DNA from: Dastarcus helophoroides
Taxonomy: Eukaryota; Arthropoda; Insecta; Coleoptera; Bothrideridae
NCBI GenBank assembly: GCA_028583605.1
Contig: CM053327.1
Coordinates: 40,591,059 to 40,655,058 of the forward strand
Length of the DNA: 64,000 nucleotides
Direction of reading: 5' to 3'
Under the pieces are notes generated by a model. It saw only the letters and a program-made list of their open reading frames with translations. It was not told the DNA's origin and ran no database searches. This document shows positions 34,301 to 43,300 of the stretch, in pieces; position 1 is the stretch's first letter; every line of letters starts with the position of its first letter. The translations under genes and the position numbers were made by a program.

Positions 34301-37300
34301 CAATATAAAAATTATAATTTTGAAAAAATAGTTTACAAAAAAAGGTGAAATTTTGAAAAAAGGCGAAAATTAAAAAGTCAAAATCTCTAAAAAAATTCAG
34401 CTTTATTTTCAGTAAAAGAATTTTCAAGGAGTGGAAATTTAAAAAAAAATATATCGAAGTTTTCAAAAAGATTTATAAAGAAAAAAATCAAAACGCCAAA
34501 GTCAAAATTTTTTACAAAAATAGGAAAGCTTTCAAAACATTAACAGATCTTTAGAAGTAAAACTTAAAAATAACTAAAAAAGTCGAGATTTTGAGAATAA
34601 TGTCGCAAAAAATTGAAATCTAGACAAAAACCAAACTTTCAAAAAACGCGACATTATCAAAAATTTTTATTGTCAAAGAAATCTAAAATTTTCGAAAAGT
34701 AACATTCACGAAAACGTCGAAATTATCAGAAAAGTCGAAATTTTCAGTGAAAATCTTAAAAAATTGTGTAAAAATCGAAAGTTTGGATAAATTTGTAATT
34801 TTGAAAAGATCGAAATTTTGATAGAAATTGAACCACCCTCGACAGTCGCAAAAAGTCAAAATTTTTAAATTAAAAATTTTAAAAAATGACGATTTAAAAA
34901 AAACGATATTTTCAAAAGGTGGGATAGAAAAAAATACGAAATTTTCAGTAAAGGAGAAATTTTCAAAAGAGAGTCGAACTTTTGAAGTCGAAACGAAATT
35001 TCTAGGGACAAAAAATTCAAAAATTGACATTTTGGAAAACTGTTGTGTGATCGAGTACATATCAGCTAGTATACAGATAACTACAGATACAGATAACTAC
35101 AGATACAGATTACTACAGATACAGATAACTAAAGTATGTTGATGCACCCAAACCTTTTGAGTTGCACTTATAAGACAAGAAAGGAGGAAGCAAAAGAAAG
35201 TTACGCAATTCTAAAGCAACTTTATTTAATAATAGTGTCATCTAGTAGTTAACTACATTTAAAAATTGTAATGCATACAAAGCCACCGAAATTACACATA
35301 CCTTCACTAGTAAGCTCTGATTGTCATTTTCCAAAGTCGAGTATTTTTCGTTTATTTCCTCAGTGGTCCTCCTAGTCATCTCTAATATGGATTTGAGCTC
35401 ATCGTTTTGCTTTTGGGCATCTCTCAATTGGACCTCGACAACAGAAGTGGCAAGATTTTCACAGGTACTTTGTAAGTTTTTTTGTTGAATACTGGTATCG
35501 AATAGAGAGCTATCTTCAGATTTACTGGCTTTATATTCTTCCAAGAGAGCATTCAGTTCATTATAGTTAGCTTGTAGGGTTTTTAATTGCATAGTTTGGA
35601 TCGAAAATTGTTCCTTCAAGGACGAAAAAGACTTTTCTGATTCGATGTACTTCTCTTTGAACGTTGAGTACTCGATTTCCAGCTTTCTGGCCTGAAATGT
35701 AGAAATTCCTAGTGAATTTAGGTATCAAGTGATGATGTGACGACTGTTATCTTACAAATACAGAATAAGACTTGTTTTTGGTGATTGGGGGGGGGGGGGG
35801 GTGAATTGACAAAGTTCTATTTACTTCATTCTTCAAGTGTGTAAGACAGATACAATAATAATCCAAAAGGCGACATTTTGGGGGCGAATGTGACAAACAT
35901 TGTTTTAAATTAATCCGTTGGTTGTTCCAAGTTCGAGAAATTTGCAATCGATTCTAAATCAACTTCCTGATGAGTTGAAAACTTTAAAAATAGTACAAAA
36001 CTAGATGACAATGTAGGGTAGATGTACCGTTTGTGGCCACTGTTCCGTTTGTGGCCAGTCTGAGATGTATAGGGATATATTATATATATTATTTTATGAT
36101 AGCATTTTATAGTGTATTTATAGGGTTTTTGTGTGTGTTGGCTACGCTGTAAACTTTTCCCTATACTGATTGAAAGTATAGTTTGAGTGATTATTAAAAA
36201 AATATCTGGACGCGTGGTGTATCTCACCAAATTATAACTAATTCTTATAAGAATCTCGAGAAAGGCCTGGTAAGTAAATTAATCATAATTATTGCAAATC
36301 TTAATATTCTTTAAAATTTTAAGCTCTATAGTAGCTAGATAACGTAATAGTATGTTAAAAAAAATTAATTTACTTATAATAACCTCAAATACTAACAAAA
36401 TATCCCATGGCCATAAGTGGAACAATAAAAACATGTGATTGCTATTTGTGGCCATACCATGGCCACAAATGGTGCATACACTATCCAGTTTTGGCCATAA
36501 TTTTTACTCATTTAATGTATTTTGCTGCCCAACTGTATGTTATTTAATAATTAATATTCAAACAATTAAGATAATATTTCGAAATAGAGACTGGAAAAGA
36601 AACGTAGTGTTGAAAGATTATTTTTTATCTGTTGCAGGTTAAAATGCCATCAAGGAAAAATCAGAAGCCCGTTGAAAAAATTCCAAAATCAACAAAAACT
36701 GGTATTCAAAAGGAAAAATCTAAAAGGACATTTTTTAATTACTCAGAAACTGACTTACAAAAAGCTTTGGAATTAGTGAAGAATGGTTGTGCTATTGCAA
36801 CGGCGTGTAATCAATATAAAGTCCCAAGAACTACATTACGTAGTAAACTTCGAGGCAAAGTACCAGAAACTACAGGTCGAGTAGGACCTGAGTCTATACT
36901 TGGCCATCATATTGAAGAAAAATTAGAAGAATGGCTATTAGGAACCAGCAGAATGGGTTTTCCTATAAATAGAGATTTCTTAATTCATTCAGTGAAACAA
37001 TTAGTCGACGCGGAAGGTTTAAAAAATCCTTTTAAAAATAATATCCCGGGAAGAAAGTGGTTTGAAGGATTTCTTAAGAGGCATCCACGTGTGGGTCAAA
37101 AAAGGGCTGAACACCTCTGTAAGGCTCGAGCCATCGTCACTGAATCTGGTATACGGTCATGGTTCTCTCATATAGCTGAAGAACTGGGAGAAAATATTAA
37201 AATCCTTGATGATCCTCGACGAGTATTCGACATGGACGAGACGGCAGTTCATTTATCACCAAAAGGTGGTCTTGTTTTAGCAGAAAGGGGAAAAGCTGTG

Positions 37301-40300
37301 TATGATGTTGCTGGAAACGAAAAAGAAAATGTTACTACACTTTTTAATGTAAACGCTGCCGGAGAATTTGCACCATCACTGACAATTTTCAAGTATGAGC
37401 GACTACCTAAGATTTGCTTTGACTCGGCACCCAAAGGTTGGGGGATAGGAAAATCCGAGAATGGGTGGATGACTAGTGAATCTTTCTACGAATATTTCAC
37501 GAATGTTTTCTATCCATTCCTGCTTGAACGCAAAATTCAACTTCCTGTGATAGTTTTCTTGGATGGCCATGTTTCTCATATGTCCATTCATCTGAGTAAA
37601 TTTTGTAAGGATAAACAGATTATCCTGTGCTGTTTTCCACCTCACTCCACGCATATTTTACAACCATTGGACGTTTCTTTTTTTTTTCCTTTGAAGCAAA
37701 GATGGAAAAATTTGATAAGAAACTGGCGTATACAAAATGATGGTGTTGATGTTCAGAAACATAACGTTCCAGCTTTTTTATCTAAACTTATTACTGAAGA
37801 AGATTTTACGACTGTCATAAAGAATGGATTTAAAGCTTGCGGTTTATGTCCGTTTAATGCGAATTCAGTTGACTATAGCAAGTGTGTCGAAATGAAAGAT
37901 CGAGAAAACAATCAAAATATTTCTAATGAAATAAATTCGCAAAGAACCATGCAGCAAGCCTTATCTCATCAAGAATACATCGAGAGTAAAATAAATCCTG
38001 AGCTATTACAACGATTCAAAAATGCCAAAGCTACAGGTTGGGAAACTGGTGATAAACACGAGTCATTGTACAATTTTTGGGCCCAGGCTGTTGAAGATGA
38101 CAAACCGGAAAATGAATTGCAATCCCCACTTTGTCATCCTCTAGTTCCTGAAAATCCTTCTCCTTTGGCTTCTCATAATGATAATGTTTTCGAATTTCCT
38201 TTTCCTGAGTTTGATGCGTCTAATCTTCATGAAGGTGAGTAAAATTGAAAAAACAGTTAAAAAATAATCTCCCAATGTTGAATTTATTTCAGTGATCTAT
38301 TCTTTGGATAATTTACAAATTTTTAAATTATATTTTAATTCGATATTTTTTTTGCACTTTTTTAGTCGATGAACTGTTGGATTCCTATCCTTCTGATACT
38401 CTTAACCAAATTACCGACTGTGAAGTACCTCTTGCGATTGAATTTCCTATCCTCGTAGATAATCATAAAAACCCGAATATTGTAATCCCTCCTAGTGATG
38501 AAGTTATTCAAGAACCTGTTGTTATGGAAGGTATTATAGAGCCTGTAGTTGAGGACGTTAGTACAACTAATGTTTCTCGTTTGAACAGTATTTCAATGCG
38601 TCGAAAGTCTTTGGACGAAGTTATTGATGGAATTTGCATGTGGCCTAAAAAGAAGACTACGACACGAAAACGTAAGGTAGAACATTTACCTTCCGTAATC
38701 ACAGCTGACAAGTGGATCGAACTAATGGAAGCTAAAGAGAATGAGAAAAGCGCAGAAGAAGAAAGAAAGAAGCTTAAAAAAATCGAAAGAGAAGAAAAAA
38801 AAGAGCTTAAAAAAATCGAAAGGGAAGAAAATAAGGAAAGAAGAAAAAAAATTAAAGAAGAAAAATTGGAAGAAAAAGCTAAGAAAAAATTAGCCCCAAA
38901 AAAATCAGTTAAACCGCGCAAAAATGCTAAAAAAAATTGATGATTTTATGTGTATTACTAATTTTTGTGTCTTGTCTAGCTATTTAATAAATAAAGTGAT
39001 GCATTGATTGTTAATTAAGATAATATTATTAATAATTCCCTTCCAGCAAAAAATTTCAGGCACTATGACCAAAACTGGAACAGCAAATGGCCAAAAATAG
39101 TGCTTCTATGGCCACTACTGGTGAAATTGGTGTAATTATTAATTTTAATTAATTTTGCATGACAAATTAAATTTTAAACATTTGGGCTTTTGATATTTCA
39201 ATTCCTGATAAATTGAAGATTTGATTAATTTATTTTTTCTTATTAAATATTTAATTTAAATATATTTAAATCTCAATTAAACATACAAAAAAGCTTAAAG
39301 TGGCCACAAACGGTACATCTACCCTAATTGGATCACGACAATTATGCAAAAATAGTGCTTAAACCTAATTTTTCTTTCCGCTATTGAATATCGAGTAAAA
39401 AAGAACCTTCTCTTTATACTGATCCTTTTCCTTCCTCAACGATTCTTCATCCCTTTCTAATTGGTGGACGTAATTTTCTAACCCCTCAATTTCAATCTTC
39501 AGCCTTTTTTGTGTATCTCTGGAGTTCGTGTCTTGAAATTGAGGGGGTGTGCGACTTTCCAACTCGGCGACTTCACTTCTTAGTCGAGATATTTCCAACT
39601 TCTTCTGTTCTAGTTGCGTTTCTAAATAAAAAAGAAATTATCAATTTCACAACATCGAGTTTCTTAAAAGTACAAACCTAATTTTTTGTTTTTTTCTATG
39701 CTAGTATTGAGTTCTTCTTGTAGAAATGCTTTTTCATCCTTTTCATTTTCTAATTCCAATTTCAGCTTCGCTATGTCTCGATCTTTCTCTTGAAATCTGC
39801 CACCTTTCGAGATGGGAGATTTCAAAATTTGTTGTAGTGGACTAGCGGGAGTTTTCAGTGGTATTTTGTAAACAATTTTGCTACTGATTACATTCTTGGT
39901 TACAGCTTTCAATTCATCGTTTGTTATGTTTTCATCGATTTTCTCCAAGAAGTCTCTTATGTACACCTGAGTGGATTGTGAGAGAGCATAACATAAGGGG
40001 GACGTTAAGACGTCTCTTCTGTCATATATGCATGTGTAATGCATCAGCAAGGATGTTAGGATTTCTAAATCGTCTAGTGTTAATGCGCTTGGATGATCTA
40101 CATTGCGAAGTTTAATATTCTTGTAGCGATCAGTCAGAAAATTGCGCAAACACTTCAAAGTTGATTCCTTCTGTCCTGATATCTCTTTTTCGCTGAAAAT
40201 GTAATTGTTGAAAATTAGTTTTGACCGAATAGATCATTTTTTGTTGTAAGAGTAGTACAACAGATGCTCTGTCAAAAAATTTAATATATCGGTTTCACAA

Positions 40301-43300
40301 AAAAAAAGAAAATCAAAATTTTCAAAATGGTCGACTTTTTCAAAACAAAGTTCAGATTTACCGCAAAAAATGAAAATTTCCAGGGAAAATATTCAAAAGA
40401 GTTTCAAAAAAAGTCACAATGTTTAAAATTGGTGAAATTAAAAAAAAAGCAAACTTTTTCAAAAGAAGTCGAAATTCTGAACCCAAAATTTCAAGAAAAA
40501 CAAATTCATCAGAATTTTGAAAAAAATTGGCATTTTGCTAATCGAAATTTTTAAAATAAGTCAAAATTTTGCGAAAAGTTGCGGTTTTAAAGTTTTGAAA
40601 AAAAAATTGAAATTTTCAAATGTGAAAAAGGCAAAATTTGGCGAAAAAAAAAAAACAATAAAAGATAATGGAGATTTTCAAAATAGTCGATATTTTCAAA
40701 GGATCTATTTTTTTTTGAAAAATCGAATTTTTTAAAAAAGTCGAATTAAAAAAATCGATTTTTCAGAAAAACCAAAAATTGAAACACAGAACTAGTCCCC
40801 TGTCGGGGGACAAACTAGTCCCCTGTCAGGGAACAAGTTATGTGTTTTAATTTTTGAAGATAACCAAGGACCAATCCGTTCCATCAAAAAAAAAAAATTA
40901 AAAAAATTTAAAATTTCCAGACAAAATTTAAAAAAAAATCGAATTTATAAAAAAGTGGCAATTTTCATAAAAATTTAAATTCTTTCTAGATTTTCAAAAA
41001 ACTCTTTAACGAACTCGAATTTTTTAAAAGAAGTTCGAGAAAATTGTAAAATTTTGATAAAGTCGATATTTTCGAAAAAGTCCATATTTTTTAAAAAAAG
41101 TCGAATTTATAAAAAAGTGATAATTTTATAGAAATTTAAATTCTTCCAAATTTTTTAAAAGTCCTTTACTAACCCGAATTTTTCAAAAAAACTTCCGAGA
41201 AAAGTGGAAATTTTGAAACAATAGATATTTAAAAAAAAATGGAAATTTTTAAAAAAGTGGAAATTTCGAAAAAACTACGTTTCAAAAAAAAAATTTCGAA
41301 ATTTGTTGTTAAATTGTCAAAACATACCTAACTCAAACTTTTGAGAAAAAGGGGAAATTTTTAAAAAGTGTAAATTTGCAAAATAACTCAAAAGATTGAG
41401 AAAATGTCGAAATTTTGAAAAAAGTACACATTTTCAAAATAGGCCGAAACTTTGAAACAAATAAATTGAAATTTTGGAGCAAAGAATTTGAAAAAAGTTG
41501 TCAAAACATACCCAACTCAAACTTTTGAGAAAAAGGGGAAATTTTTAAAAAGTGTAAGTTTGCGAAACAACTCAAAAGTTTGATAAAAAGTCGAATTTAT
41601 AAAAAAGTGGTAATTTTACAGAAATTTAAATTCTTCCAAATTTTTTAAAAGTCGTTTACTAACTCGAATTTTTCAAAAAAACTTCGAGAAAAGTGGAAAT
41701 TTTGAAACAATGGAAATTTAAAAAAATGGGAATTTTTAAAAAAGTGGAAATTTCGAAAAATCTACGTTTCAAAAAAAAAAAATCGAAATTTGTTGTTAAA
41801 TTGTCAAAACATACCTACCTCAAACTTTTGAGAAAAAGGGGAAATTTTTAAAAAGTGTAAATTTGCAAAATAACCCAAAAGTTTGAGAAAATGTCGAAAT
41901 TTTGAAAAAAGTACACATTTTCAAAATAAGCCGAAACTTTGAAACAAATAAATTGAAATTTTGAAGCAAAGAATTTGAAAAAAGTTGTCAAAATATACCC
42001 AACTCAAACTTTTGAGAAAAAGGGGAAATTTTTAAAAAGTGCAAGTTTGCAAAACAACTCAAAAGTTTGATAAAAAGTCGAATTTATAAAAAAGTGGTAC
42101 TTTTACAGAAATTTAAATTCTTGCAAATTTTTTAAAAGTCCTTTACTAACTCGAATTTTTCAAAAAAAACTTTGAGAAAAGTGGAAATTTTGAAACAATG
42201 GAAATTTAAAAAAATGGGAATTTTTAAAAAAGTGAAAATTTCGAAAGATCTACGTTTCAAGAAAAAAAAAATCGAAATTTGTTGTTAAATTGTCAAAACA
42301 TACCTACCTCAAACTTTTGAGAAAAAGGGAAAATTTTTAAAAAGTGTAAATTTGGCAAATAACTCAAAAGTTTGAGAAAAAGTCGAAATTTTGAAAAAAG
42401 TACACATTTTCAAAATAAGTCGAAACTTTGAAACAAATAAATTGAAATTCTGAAGCAAAGAATTTGAAAAAAGTTGTCAAAATATACCCAACTCAAACTT
42501 TTGAGAAAAAGGGGAAATTTTTAAAAAGTGTAAGTTTGCAAAACAACTCAAAAGTTTAAGTCGAATTTATAAAAAAGTGGTACTTTTACAGAAATTTAAA
42601 ATCTTCCAAATTTTTTAAAAGTCGTTTGCTAACTCGAATTTTTCAAAAAAACTTCGAGAAAAGTGGAAATTTTGAAACAATGGAAATTAAAAAAAAATGG
42701 GAATTTTTAAAGAAGTGGAAATTTCGAAAGATCAACGTTTCAAAAAAAAAAATCGAAATTTGTTGTTAAATTGTCAAAACATACCTACCTCAAACTTTTG
42801 AGAAAAAGGGGAAATTTTTAAAAAGTGTAAATTTGGTAAATGACTCAAAAGTTTGAGAAAAAGTCGAAATTTTGAAAAAAGTACACATTTTCAAAATAAG
42901 TCGAAACTTTGAAACAAATAAATTGAAATTCTGAAGCAAAAAATTTGAAAAAAGTTGTCAAAATATACCCAACTCAAACTTTTGAGAAGAAGGGGAAATT
43001 TTTAAAAAGTGTAAGTTTGCAAAACAACTCAAAAGTTTGATAAAAAGTCGAATTTATAAAAAAGTGGTAATTTTACAGAAATTTAAATTCTTCCAAATTT
43101 TTTAAAAGTCCTTTACTAACTCGAATTTTTCAAAAAAAACTTCGAGAAAAGTGGAAATTTTGAAACAATGGAAATTAAAAAAAAAAATGGGAATTTTTAA
43201 AAAAGTGGAAATTTCGAAAGATCTACGTTTCAAAAAAAAAAAATCGAAATTTGTTCTTAAATTGTCAAAACATACCTACCTCAAACTTCTGAGAAAAAGG

